From: an uncultured Acidobacteriota bacterium
Lineage (GTDB): Bacteria > Acidobacteriota > Terriglobia > Bryobacterales > Bryobacteraceae
Length of the DNA: 64,000 bases
Direction of reading: 5' to 3'
NCBI GenBank assembly: GCA_902826605.1
Contig: CADEFM010000003.1
Coordinates: 310,001 to 374,000, forward strand
In this document: positions 35,750 through 46,878 of the stretch, piece by piece
Numbering within the stretch: the stretch's first letter is position 1
Layout: each line of letters begins with the position of its first letter
Position numbers and translations under genes: made by a program
The notes under the pieces: model-generated
What the model was told of the DNA's origin: nothing
The model's input: only the letters and a program-made list of their open reading frames with translations
Databases searched by the model: none

Positions 35750-36829
35750 TTACTTCCTGCGTTGGAACCGGTAATTGCCTGAGACATGCTTCACAAAGAG
35801 CTGCGAGGCCACGCCGGCGGTGTCCCTGGTGAACTCTACCCCGAGTCCGTATAGACCGGCAAACTCGGTCTCAGACCGGCCCACCAGGGCCACTTTCCCT
35901 CTCCCATCCATTTCGCCGAAAATGGTTTCGCCTAAGACTGTAATGACGACGATTCTCGGGACGTTGGTCTGGCTCCACACTCTGGGCTGCTCGTCGTAGG
36001 TTCCCACATACTTCGCGAGCACTGCCGCAGCGACCTTGACCTCGTTTTTCCTTTCATCGGATGCCTTGCCCACCCAGTGCTCCGTGCCGCTGCCTTTCTC
36101 ATTGCAGGCCCATTCCAGCAGCTCGGTATCGGGCGCCAGTTGCGCGGTGACGACAACAGTCCACGGCCGCGTGTAGGCGCCTGGGTCCGATAAAGTGACT
36201 TCAAGGTCGATGTTGCCGAAGTTGCGGCGGCGGTAGCGTTCGGTGGTGCGCAGCGCTTCAGTATGGGGATGGCCGTCGTGATCGAGCCACGTGCGGTCAT
36301 TGAATCCGGAACTCTCCACCACCAGCGTGTCGCCCTCCCAGCGCCCCACCGAATAGCCCATCCAATTCGGGTTGGGCGATTTCTCCAAGGGGCGGCCATC
36401 CATGAAGATCTGGCGATAAGTGAGGTCCGGGTTGAGGATCACGATGAGTGAAGGAGTTTGAATGATCTTCATCATCTCCGCGCCGGTGGTGTCTCCAACA
36501 GTTGCATAGCTGGGCCCCAGAGGCACGCACAATACATTCATGTAATCCTTGGCGAGATTTTCTCTGCGCTCTTGAACCAGCTTGGCCGCCCACGGTTGAA
36601 TTTCGCCGGGCTTCAGATCCGCCGCGATGTTACGGCCATACTTCGGGGAGACGCGATTCCAAACGCCGCTGAGATCCGGCTTCCCGTCAGCCGTGCGCGG
36701 TGCAGGCGCGGAGAGATTAGGCTTGCCATCGCGTGTGCGCGGAATGCCCGGAGTGGGATAATCCAGCCATTGAGCCGCGAGCGGCGCGCCGAAAATAACC
36801 GTCAAGATCGCGAGGGCCTTTCTCTTCAT
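35750..36829 (-). CDS. Exported protein with DGKPDLSGVW-type repeats, unknown function
   Basis: A 359-residue protein from ATG 36829 with a signal peptide (about 1-19). Near the N-terminus are two copies of a short motif, TRDGKPNLSAPAPR and TADGKPDLSGVWNR, a pattern common in exported Acidobacteriota proteins. A lipocalin-like beta region follows: GRWEGDTLVVESSGFNDRTW and RTTERYRRRNFGNIDLEVTL. The C-terminal 80 residues form a second beta domain ending KHVSGNYRFQRRK. No catalytic motif is recognised. It may be co-transcribed downstream of the TonB receptor, 158 bp away. Confidence 0.72.
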   Translation of the reverse strand: MKRKALAILTVIFGAPLAAQWLDYPTPGIPRTRDGKPNLSAPAPRTADGKPDLSGVWNRVSPKYGRNIAADLKPGEIQPWAAKLVQERRENLAKDYMNVLCVPLGPSYATVGDTTGAEMMKIIQTPSLIVILNPDLTYRQIFMDGRPLEKSPNPNWMGYSVGRWEGDTLVVESSGFNDRTWLDHDGHPHTEALRTTERYRRRNFGNIDLEVTLSDPGAYTRPWTVVVTAQLAPDTELLEWACNEKGSGTEHWVGKASDERKNEVKVAAAVLAKYVGTYDEQPRVWSQTNVPRIVVITVLGETIFGEMDGRGKVALVGRSETEFAGLYGLGVEFTRDTAGVASQLFVKHVSGNYRFQRRK

Positions 36830-36987
36830 GTGGGGTAGACCTCCTGGAATGTTGTCCAGGGGATAGTACATCGCGCGACGCTGTGAGCGGCATTCCCGGT
36901 TGTGTCGTGCCCGTCGACCGTATCCGCAGTCCAAGATCGCCGGTCTCCTGGCCGAATCCTGCACAGCCTCTACCGTCTTTAGCCAGT

Positions 36988-39900
36988 TTAGAAGTACAGC
37001 GTGGCCCCCAATTGGATAATGCGGGGTTGATTCGCGGCGGTGGGCCACCCGAATTGATTATTGATCTGATTCCCGTTACCGTCAAACCGTGCCTCCGTGT
37101 TTATGGTCATGAACTGCGTATGGTTGAAGAGGTTATACGCCTCCACCCGGAGGCGCAGCCTGCGCGTTTCGCCGCCAAGCGGGATGTTCTTCATCAGCGT
37201 CACGTCCCAGTTGTTGAGGCCCGGGCCCGTGAAGTGGTTAGGTCCGGAGTTTCCAAAGGTGCCCCTCGCCGGTACAGCGAAAGCCGCTCGATTGAACCAC
37301 CCGGTGGTATCGGGCCCTCCCTTGGCGCCAGCGTCCGGATCCTGACCCGTGACCACATTGGGCCGCGCAAGAATATTCGATCCACTGATATCTCCCAAAA
37401 CAGAACTCGTTACGGTGAGGGAGGTGGGGAATCCACTCGCGTAGGTGTAAATCCCCGACACCTGCCAATCATCAAAGAGGCCTTTCACCACTGGATTGGG
37501 CGCCAGCCGGCTCGCCCGGGGAAGGTTCCATTGCCAGTTGGCTACCAGGACGTTGTCCTGATGGAAGGTCATTAGTCCATTCTGCCAAATCGACGACGGC
37601 ACCCACTGATTCGTGTTACACGCCACGGTGCAAGTCCCATTTTCTGTTCCGCGCGCTCTGGAAAACGTATACGCAACACCAAATTGGAGCGATTGAGCGA
37701 GCCGGCGATTTAACTGAATTTGTAAGCCATGGTAGCGCGCAGTCCGTACATTGTCCAATCGGGTCAACGTTGCGTATTCGGGGTAAGGCCGGATCAGAGC
37801 ATCGGGAAGCGCTCTCCCGGTAGTGGGATCGACGTTATTTGGGTCAAAACGCCATCCGCCAGGAAATGCGTTCAAATCCGTGGCATCCTGCAGCCACCGG
37901 CTGGTGTTGCCGATGTAGGAGACGTCCAAGGCAATTCTCGCAGGCAGAGTATGCTGAACGCCCAAGCTCCAATTGTAAATCCGCGGGATCTGTTCGAACC
38001 GGTTGACCGCGCCCATGTTGCTGGGGAATACCAGGCCCTGAGTGCTCAGCAAGTTGTCCATATTTCCATTGAACTGCTGTCCTATCACAACATATGGTTG
38101 ATTGAAGCCCATCTGATTCGCTCTTTCGCCTGCAGAGGAAATGATGCTTCTCCCCACACCAATGCCGCCGCGGAGCGCTGTTCTGCCGTTGCCGAATACG
38201 TCATATGCGAACCCGAAACGGGGCGAAAACTGAACCGGCCGGCGGTCCGTCCAGCCCTGCGGGTACTGGCCGGCTACCACTTGTTCGTTGGTCACCACTC
38301 CATTGGCGACGTTGCCGCTCCCCGGGACGAACGCGCCGATCGAGTACGCCGGCAGCGTTGTTCCCGTGAGGGGATCCCGTCCAACACGAACGCCGTTGAC
38401 GATCGCGGGCATGTACTGACGCGGCGATTGAGCGCGATCATAACGAGCCTCCACCATCATCGATCCTACTTCACCCGCCTCCGGGTGATACCACTGGGCG
38501 TAGCTGAATCGCGCGCCGTAGGTGAGCGTCAGCTTCCTGGTCGCCTTCCATTGGTCCTGCGCGTAAAATTCTGCAACCTTTAAAGCGTTGCGGAAGAGAT
38601 TTCTGCGGCTCGCCTCTTGATACGACGAGAAATTGCCGAGCAGTGCGTTTGCAAACGGGTGATTGCTGTCGAGAGGGTTATTCTGATTTCTATCGAAGGC
38701 AAAGCTCCCGTTGAAACTGGGGGCGCGTTGACCCTCGTTTGTCCAGATTTGGTGGTAATAGAAGCCGAACTTGAGCGCGTGGTTCCCCCGGTTGATACTC
38801 AGGTTGTCCGCGGCTTCCATCATGGATTCATGCGCATGGATAGGAGCCCGTTGATCCGTGGCGAAGAACACCGGGTTCGATATGCCGGTGAACGTCATGC
38901 TGGGGATAATGCCAAAGGGATTAGCGTTCGGGTTGAGCTGTCCAAGCGTGATCCCATGGGTCTTGCGTAGCACCGCATCGTGGTTGCGGCCTTGCCTCAC
39001 CTCGCCCACTTCCCGGGAGCCAACGTAACTGGTGGTGAATTCGTTCACGATGTTTGGACTGATGATTCGCGTCCAACTGAGCAAAGCGTCGTTGTGCGTG
39101 AACATATAATCGTAAAACGTGAGCGGGGTGCCGTTATAACTGAAGGCTCCCGTCCAGGTCTTGGTATCGGAGACCCATCTCTTCAACCGAACCGAGATGG
39201 TGTCCTTTTGGCTCACGATAAAGTCTGTTTTGAGCGTATGCGATTGCTTGGGCACCTCCTGGAAATTCCGGAACTGAAAGTTGTAGGTGTTTCCCGTGAT
39301 CACCGGGTTGGTTTCATTGGGCAAAGGGAATACGCTGAGCAGTCTTTGGCCGTTGGGGTTGATCATTCCAGAAGGGATGACATTGTTCGCAAAAGGAGTT
39401 CCGGTCGCCGGGTCTCGAATGACGATCCGCTGGCCGGTCGTATCCACGGTTTGCGAGAAATCGCCTTGGCGCTCCAACGCGCTTGGCGTGGTGTAGCGCA
39501 GAATGCCGACGGCGGCATTCGTTTGGCCGCCCGGCAACATGCTCCGGGTGATTTCGGTGTTGTAAAAGAAGAACGCCTTGCTCCGGTCGGTGTTCATCAC
39601 TTTGGGGATGTAAATGGGCCCACCCACGGTGAATCCCGCCGTGGTCAGCCGGTACGGGAAGGGTTGCAGCCCTTGCCGGTTGATGAAGAAATCGTTGGCG
39701 TTGAACTGCTGGTGCCGCTTGTACCAATACAGCGTGCCGTGAAAATCTCTGGTGCCGGACTTTGTCGTGAGCCGGATGGTCGCCCCCGGATTGGGCCCGA
39801 TTTCGGCGAGGTAATTGCTGGTCACGATCTTGATTTCCCCGATGGCATCCACCGCGATGCCAGTGGAAAAAGAACCGGGGGAGCCGGGGTCGTTGCCGCG

Positions 39901-40509
39901 CTGGCCATCGAGAGTCATGTTGTTGTAGAGCGCCCGGACTCCCGAAACTGCCGGCGACTGGACACCGAAGGTGCCTCCGGCCACGTCTCGGCCACCCGTC
40001 TGAGAAACTCCCGGCAGGAGTTTCACCATGTTCATGAACTCGCGACCTCTGATCACCAAATCGTTGAGCTGGGAGGTTCCGAGAGTCGCACTCACCTCGG
40101 CGCTCTCCGTGTTGATCGCGGCGCCTTCGGCAGTGACCGTGACAGCTTCGGTGGTTTGACCGAGCGCGAGCTCGATATTTCCCAGCGCCAGACGCTCACC
40201 CGCACTCAACAGCAGGCCGGTTCGTATGATCGGCCGAAAGCCCATCTTCTCGACTCTGACGGAATAGGTGCCCTGCGGCAGACCTGGAAAAATGAACACT
40301 CCCGTGTCCGCCGTTGCAAGGTTGCGCGCGGCTCCAGTTGCTTCGTTAGTGAGGGTCACTTGACCATCCGGGACAACTGCGCCTGAACTATCGACCACGG
40401 TTCCCGTGACTGTTCCGCTTACGATCTGCGCTGGAGAGTTGCCGGCCAGAAGAAAAAATAGCGCCACGAGCGCGCTCGAAGCTTTGAGAGATAACTTAAG
40501 CCAATGCAT
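36988..40509 (-). CDS. TonB-dependent receptor with carboxypeptidase-regulatory domain (Oar-like)
   Basis: A 1173-residue outer-membrane receptor from ATG 40509, preceded by a strong GGGGGAAAG ribosome site. A signal peptide (about 1-27) is followed by a carboxypeptidase-regulatory domain (about 28-115, TGTVVDSSGAVVPDGQVTLT), a plug domain (about 120-260, IRGREFMNMVKLLPG) and a long beta-barrel closing with QPRIIQLGATLYF. This architecture is the expanded Oar-like family typical of Acidobacteriota, with roles in uptake of large substrates or outer-membrane organisation. No adjacent SusD-type lipoprotein is seen. Confidence 0.92.
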   Translation of the reverse strand: MHWLKLSLKASSALVALFFLLAGNSPAQIVSGTVTGTVVDSSGAVVPDGQVTLTNEATGAARNLATADTGVFIFPGLPQGTYSVRVEKMGFRPIIRTGLLLSAGERLALGNIELALGQTTEAVTVTAEGAAINTESAEVSATLGTSQLNDLVIRGREFMNMVKLLPGVSQTGGRDVAGGTFGVQSPAVSGVRALYNNMTLDGQRGNDPGSPGSFSTGIAVDAIGEIKIVTSNYLAEIGPNPGATIRLTTKSGTRDFHGTLYWYKRHQQFNANDFFINRQGLQPFPYRLTTAGFTVGGPIYIPKVMNTDRSKAFFFYNTEITRSMLPGGQTNAAVGILRYTTPSALERQGDFSQTVDTTGQRIVIRDPATGTPFANNVIPSGMINPNGQRLLSVFPLPNETNPVITGNTYNFQFRNFQEVPKQSHTLKTDFIVSQKDTISVRLKRWVSDTKTWTGAFSYNGTPLTFYDYMFTHNDALLSWTRIISPNIVNEFTTSYVGSREVGEVRQGRNHDAVLRKTHGITLGQLNPNANPFGIIPSMTFTGISNPVFFATDQRAPIHAHESMMEAADNLSINRGNHALKFGFYYHQIWTNEGQRAPSFNGSFAFDRNQNNPLDSNHPFANALLGNFSSYQEASRRNLFRNALKVAEFYAQDQWKATRKLTLTYGARFSYAQWYHPEAGEVGSMMVEARYDRAQSPRQYMPAIVNGVRVGRDPLTGTTLPAYSIGAFVPGSGNVANGVVTNEQVVAGQYPQGWTDRRPVQFSPRFGFAYDVFGNGRTALRGGIGVGRSIISSAGERANQMGFNQPYVVIGQQFNGNMDNLLSTQGLVFPSNMGAVNRFEQIPRIYNWSLGVQHTLPARIALDVSYIGNTSRWLQDATDLNAFPGGWRFDPNNVDPTTGRALPDALIRPYPEYATLTRLDNVRTARYHGLQIQLNRRLAQSLQFGVAYTFSRARGTENGTCTVACNTNQWVPSSIWQNGLMTFHQDNVLVANWQWNLPRASRLAPNPVVKGLFDDWQVSGIYTYASGFPTSLTVTSSVLGDISGSNILARPNVVTGQDPDAGAKGGPDTTGWFNRAAFAVPARGTFGNSGPNHFTGPGLNNWDVTLMKNIPLGGETRRLRLRVEAYNLFNHTQFMTINTEARFDGNGNQINNQFGWPTAANQPRIIQLGATLYF

Positions 40510-40722
40510 TGACTTTCCCCCCTCGTCTGATACCGGAGCATTTTGGCGAGAAAAAACTACCACAGGGGCACCAAGAAGTCAAGCGCAAAAAAAATACAGC
40601 GGCTGCATGGGTCGTTTCGGGGAGAGTCAGTTGCCCAAATGGCCATGTTCCGGCAGCCTGTTTCAAGGCATAATACATGAGCGATCGCTTGACACAAGAT
40701 GGAAACAACCCCGGGAGGCAGC

Positions 40723-41196
40723 ATGAGCATTAACGAAACTAGTAGGAACGACGCGCCGGTGGCGAGAGTCGACATGAAGTTCGAGGTGGTCGTCATCCCC
40801 GTCGCGGATGTCGGCCGTGCGAAGGAGTTTTACGGGAGGCTTGGGTGGAGGCTGGACGCCGAGTTCAACAACGGCAACGACTACCACGTAATGCAGGTTA
40901 CGCCACCGGGCTCCGGGTGCTCGATCCTCTTCGGCAAGAACGTAACCGCTGCCGCGCCCGGCTCCGCGGAGGGCTTGTACCTGATCGTCTCCGATATTGA
41001 GGCCGCGCGCGCCGAGCTCATCGCGCACGGCGTCGACGCGAGCGCGGTGTTCCACGACGCGGGCGGCGTGTTCGCAGGCCCTGACCAGCCCTACCTGTTC
41101 GGACGGCTACGGACCGACGGTCCCGATCCCAACTGGCCGGATTGGTACGCCGAGTACATGAAGCGCGAGCAGGCCGGCGAAAAGTTGCCCGAATGA
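40723..41196 (+). CDS. VOC/glyoxalase-family protein
   Basis: A 157-residue protein from ATG 40723, preceded by GGGAGG. It has the vicinal-oxygen-chelate pattern: VVVIPVADVGRAKEFYGRLG, DYHVMQVTPPGSGCSILFG and LYLIVSDIEAARAELIAHGV. The C-terminal PDPNWPDWYAEYMKREQAG is typical of a common uncharacterised VOC subfamily. The reaction is unknown. It is convergent with katG. Confidence 0.85.
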   Translation: MSINETSRNDAPVARVDMKFEVVVIPVADVGRAKEFYGRLGWRLDAEFNNGNDYHVMQVTPPGSGCSILFGKNVTAAAPGSAEGLYLIVSDIEAARAELIAHGVDASAVFHDAGGVFAGPDQPYLFGRLRTDGPDPNWPDWYAEYMKREQAGEKLPE

Positions 41197-41212
41197 CGAC
41201 TGCGGCGTGATG

Positions 41213-43468
<2,256 letters not shown>

Positions 43469-43487
43469 TCAAAAATATTGGGATGAA

Positions 43488-43934
43488 CTACGAAACTCGC
43501 ACGACCCCTTTTCGGGCAGCGCGCCGTGGAGCGCACTTCGTGCAAAGCCCCCGGAAAATCAGTTCGCTTTCGCGTAGGATCCGTTTGCCGAGGGATGCCG
43601 CTGCAGGCCTGGGCACGTCGTACCACTGAATGTCTTCCACGTTGCCGCAGCGGTCGCAGATGAAGTGGTGATGCCGCATGCCCTTGGCATCGAAACGCGC
43701 GGCGCGTCCCTCCACGGCCACTTCACGCACCAAACCCGCCCGTACCAAGTCCCGCAGATTGTTATACGTAGTGGCCCTTGAAGAGCGCGGATCCACACGA
43801 TTCACGGCCTCGAAGATTTCCGCGGCCGTGGGATGCCGGTTGTGTTCCATCAAGAATGCCATCACGGCGTAACGCTGCGGCGTGCAGCGCAACCCGCTGC
43901 CTTCCAAGCACTGCTGAATTGCCTCGGCGTCCAC
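43488..43934 (-). CDS. Fur-family (PerR-like) regulator
   Basis: A 148-residue Fur-family repressor starting at GTG 43934. The N-terminal winged helix includes RYAVMAFLMEHNRHPTAAEI and SSRATTYNNLRDLVRAGLV. The C-terminal dimer domain has the metal segment RHHHFICDRCGNVEDIQW and a second CxxC in CTKCAP, i.e. both pairs of zinc cysteines. Its place before katG favours a PerR role. It is expressed from a promoter overlapped by a palindrome (see 43942-43972), which suggests autoregulation. Confidence 0.9.
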   Translation of the reverse strand: MDAEAIQQCLEGSGLRCTPQRYAVMAFLMEHNRHPTAAEIFEAVNRVDPRSSRATTYNNLRDLVRAGLVREVAVEGRAARFDAKGMRHHHFICDRCGNVEDIQWYDVPRPAAASLGKRILRESELIFRGLCTKCAPRRAARKGVVRVS

Positions 43935-43941
43935 GAAGTTT

Positions 43942-43972
43942 TTAGATTATATCTAATATGACATTTTGTCAA
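43942..43972 (-). promoter_or_regulatory. Promoter with PerR/Fur-like operator for the perR-katG operon
   Basis: On the minus strand a perfect TTGACA (43972-43967) and a perfect TATAAT (43951-43946) are separated by 15 bp. A perfect inverted repeat, TTAGAT-TAT-ATCTAA (43942-43956), covers the -10 element, the 6-3-6 geometry of PerR/Fur boxes. The start codon follows within about 10 bases of the box, so the transcript would have a very short or no leader. Confidence 0.7.
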
Positions 43973-44056
43973 GAATCATACTCTCGGCTGCTATCGTGTT
44001 CGACGGATTTCGAATTTATGGAGCGCGCGCGGCGGACTTAGGCTGGTCCCTGGTTG

Positions 44057-44809
44057 TCACCGCCCACAACCGGCAGTTATTGTTTGGAGCGAAGTCAAAT
44101 TGATGCGATCATTCCCGGGGTCCCTGATGAGGAACCCCTTGGCCTCCACTTTATGGCCTTCCTTGGAATCGGGACGGTATTGGATGGCATCCATCAATCC
44201 ATAAGTTCGTGTGCCGAGCGGACTGGCGTCCAGGAGTTTTAGTTCTTGCGGGTTTGAATCGCTGGGGTTTCTAGTACGCTGCGGAGGGTTCGCGAGCGTG
44301 AGAGTCCATTCGCCTTTAGGACCTTTGACCAGGCAGCCAACCAGTTGCGCTAGCGCGCCTGTTGGTAGTTCCGACGGCCCCGATTTTCCTTGGACCCGAA
44401 TGCCCGGTAAGTCATCCTTTCGCAATGGCGCGGGGCCGGAAGGAAATCCGTTGCCTTGAAGAATAAATGCAGCAATGTCGACGTAAACAGATTCATTGAG
44501 GCTGCCTGGGGCGTCTCGCGGCATCGTGGACTTCATCGTGGTGAAAAAGCTCAGGAGGGTGTCCTCGCGCCAGTGCTCCATAAAGCGATCGCCCTTGAGT
44601 ATGCTCTCATACCCGCTGAGATCCTCTTTGTGGCAGGGACCACAACTCGCCTGATAAGCGGACTTGCCCTGCTCAGCCTGAGCAGCGCTATACACGCCCG
44701 CCCACACCGTTTTTCCGGCATCTATTGCATCCTGCGCCGAACCACGTTCAGGAATCGCCATGCAGAGGAGAGTCAAGGCGAGCGTATCGATCAAGGCATG
44801 TTTGCGCAT
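44057..44809 (-). CDS. Exported single-heme cytochrome c protein
   Basis: A 250-residue protein from ATG 44809 with a signal peptide (about 1-25, ERGSAQDA). The class I cytochrome motif CGPCHKEDLSG (about 55-59) is followed by a possible Met ligand in KSTMPRDAPGSLNES. The C-terminal ~110 residues form an extra domain (LVGCLVKGPKGEWTLTLANP) with similarity to no named family that I recognise; this two-part layout is frequent in Acidobacteriota. It could serve as electron acceptor for neighbouring exported oxidoreductases. Confidence 0.82.
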   Translation of the reverse strand: MRKHALIDTLALTLLCMAIPERGSAQDAIDAGKTVWAGVYSAAQAEQGKSAYQASCGPCHKEDLSGYESILKGDRFMEHWREDTLLSFFTTMKSTMPRDAPGSLNESVYVDIAAFILQGNGFPSGPAPLRKDDLPGIRVQGKSGPSELPTGALAQLVGCLVKGPKGEWTLTLANPPQRTRNPSDSNPQELKLLDASPLGTRTYGLMDAIQYRPDSKEGHKVEAKGFLIRDPGNDRINLTSLQTITAGCGR

Positions 44810-44951
44810 CTGTATATCAGAAATATCACGCGCATGCGGCGCGTGGGCAACGTGAACTTCCTTGCGTCCCAACCCACACCGCCTTTGCATCCCCAGTTGC
44901 CATTTGGGGCCGGGATCGTTCTGACAGGGCGTGCGGACCAGGCCGAGTCAG

Positions 44952-45590
44952 TTACTGAGTGGGGCCAGGGAAGCGGCCAACCCATGCGGCCTTGCTGACG
45001 ATGTGGCCTTCCATCGCTTTGAACAAATCCTCGCGGGTCGTAGTTGCGGGCAGATCCAGCTTCGTGTCCAGAGCATAGAACTCGAACACGTAGTGATGGG
45101 TACGTCCTGGGCCGGCGCCGGGCCCGTCATAGGCTGGCGGTTTGCCTGCACGGGACGCATTACCCGGACCATTTCGTGTTCCGTCGGGGAGATCGCCGGA
45201 TCCCAATCCTTCCGCTATTCCCTTGGCCGTTCCGGGAATATTGAAAGCCGTCCAGTGGAGCGTGTCAGCGGTAGTACGGTTCGCGGAATTTTCAATGTCG
45301 TGAAAAATCACAGCATAGGTTTGGAGTTCATCCGGGGCGGTGCCCGGATTCGTGCCCAGCATCCAACGGAATTCAAACGCGGGAGATTTGTTCTCGCCAC
45401 GACTCGCATACTTCATCGGAATCTCACCGCCATCGGCCCACGCCGTGGTGAAGATCGATAAGGCCGGACGCGGAGCTCCTTTGCCCCTGCCGGGCGCCAC
45501 GTTAGCCCCACCTGATCCCTGTGCGATTAACAACGCACAAGAGGAAAAGGTTATGACAGCCGGAAGGAGAAATCTACGTATTGTTTTCAT
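44952..45590 (-). CDS. Exported PEBP / YbhB-type Raf-kinase-inhibitor-like protein
   Basis: A 212-residue protein with a signal peptide (about 1-24) and the PEBP fold: IPMKYASRGENKSPAFEFRW, TYAVIFHDIENS, LHWTAFNIPGTAKGI and THHYVFEFYALD. Bacterial YbhB/YbcL proteins bind small anionic ligands; no enzymatic role is known. It lies 142 bp upstream of the cytochrome gene on the same strand. Confidence 0.88.
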   Translation of the reverse strand: MKTIRRFLLPAVITFSSCALLIAQGSGGANVAPGRGKGAPRPALSIFTTAWADGGEIPMKYASRGENKSPAFEFRWMLGTNPGTAPDELQTYAVIFHDIENSANRTTADTLHWTAFNIPGTAKGIAEGLGSGDLPDGTRNGPGNASRAGKPPAYDGPGAGPGRTHHYVFEFYALDTKLDLPATTTREDLFKAMEGHIVSKAAWVGRFPGPTQ

Positions 45591-45777
45591 GTTGGTGTTT
45601 CCTTGATGGTCGCCCCGTTATCTGGAAGCTTATATTGTAGGCTATACACGAATATCCCGCCGCGCGGGAAGGTTCCGTGTTGATACTTGTCCGGCCTCGG
45701 CGCGACAGAGGGCCGCTTGTAGGTGCTCGGTTTACGTCACGCGCCTGGCTGCCCACTAAGCGAGAGCGGCAGACGGT

Positions 45778-46878
45778 TTAGGCGTCGTGGATTTTGACAG
45801 AGGTACGGTCAATGGATTTGATGGTGGGTTTGCCGCAGCCGCCCATGGTGCGGCCGACTTCGGTTTGGAGTTTTTCCAGGAGGTTCTGAACGCCATCCTG
45901 GCCGTATGCCGCCAAGGCCCACAAGGGCGGTCGGCCCAGCAGAACAGCCCTGGCTCCCAGCGCCAGCGCCTTGAAAATATCCGTGCCGCGCCGGAAGCTT
46001 CCGTCAATGAGCACGGGAACTCTGCCGCTCACCGCATCGGCAATCGAAGGAAGCACTTCCAGGGTGGAGGCGGCGGCGGCGCTGGTCAGCAGCCCTCCGT
46101 GATTGGAGACCACGATGCCCTGCACGCCGTTCTTGATCGCCGCATCGGCTTCCTCGGCGCTCATGATGCCCTTCAGCAGCACCGGAACGCCGATTCCCTG
46201 TCTCAGCTTGTCGATGTATGCCCAATTCAGGGGAGCATTCTTTGCGCCGGCCACGCTAGCCGGACTCGGAGCGCCGGTGGCATTGCGAAAAGGGGCTCCT
46301 AACGTGATGCAGAGAGCCTTGCACCCCGCCTGGATGGCCTGTTTGGCGCGGGCTTGGATCGCATTCAGGTCGCCTTCTGGATACACCTGATACCACAGAG
46401 TGGTCTTGGAGGCGGCCGCGATCTTGTCAATGGAGTAACTGGACTCACTGCTGACCACCATCACCGTCTTGGCCGCCGAGGCCGCGCGCACCATCGCCAG
46501 TTCTCCGTCCGGATGGAAGGCCTGCTGCCCGGCGGTGGGTCCCACCAGGATGGGTGCGAACATTTTCTCGCCGAACAGTTCCACGGTCAGATCGAGGTCC
46601 ACGGTGCTGACCATCATGCGTGGCCGCAGCGTGATGCGTTCAAAGAACGTGCGGTCGCCGCCGGCAACGCTAGCGTAGGTGGCCGACGCCAGCTTGCGTT
46701 CCGCCATGGGTTCGAACTCCAGAACGTTGACCAGGTCCCCCAGCGGCGTAATGCGTCCAGGACGTTCTCCGATCAGCTTGGGCAACGGAGTCGGTTGTTG
46801 CGCCGGCAAAGAAGCGGCCGCCGCCAGCGATCCCATTCCGGCCAGGGTCTTGCGTCTTGTTATCAGATTGATTTTCAT
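45778..46878 (-). CDS. Tat-exported FMN alpha-hydroxyacid oxidoreductase paralogue lacking the substrate Arg
   Basis: A 366-residue protein of the glycolate oxidase/LldD fold. The N-terminus TRRKTLAGMGSLAAAASLPA is a twin-arginine signal. FMN-barrel features include WYQVYP (162-167), PVLLKGIM (Lys236), VVSNHGG (His260 as catalytic base) and VLIDGSFRRGTDIFKALALG. The family sequence SNHGGRQLD reads SNHGGLLTS here, so the conserved Arg that binds the substrate carboxylate is Leu263. It probably has altered specificity or no alpha-hydroxyacid activity. Its start overlaps the stop of the upstream paralogue by ATGA, so the pair is an operon. Confidence 0.88.
   Translation of the reverse strand: MKINLITRRKTLAGMGSLAAAASLPAQQPTPLPKLIGERPGRITPLGDLVNVLEFEPMAERKLASATYASVAGGDRTFFERITLRPRMMVSTVDLDLTVELFGEKMFAPILVGPTAGQQAFHPDGELAMVRAASAAKTVMVVSSESSYSIDKIAAASKTTLWYQVYPEGDLNAIQARAKQAIQAGCKALCITLGAPFRNATGAPSPASVAGAKNAPLNWAYIDKLRQGIGVPVLLKGIMSAEEADAAIKNGVQGIVVSNHGGLLTSAAAASTLEVLPSIADAVSGRVPVLIDGSFRRGTDIFKALALGARAVLLGRPPLWALAAYGQDGVQNLLEKLQTEVGRTMGGCGKPTIKSIDRTSVKIHDA

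Noticed and set aside
38980..40386. A 468-codon open frame antisense to the TonB receptor gene
   Set aside because: No recognisable domain; it is the complement of a clear receptor gene.
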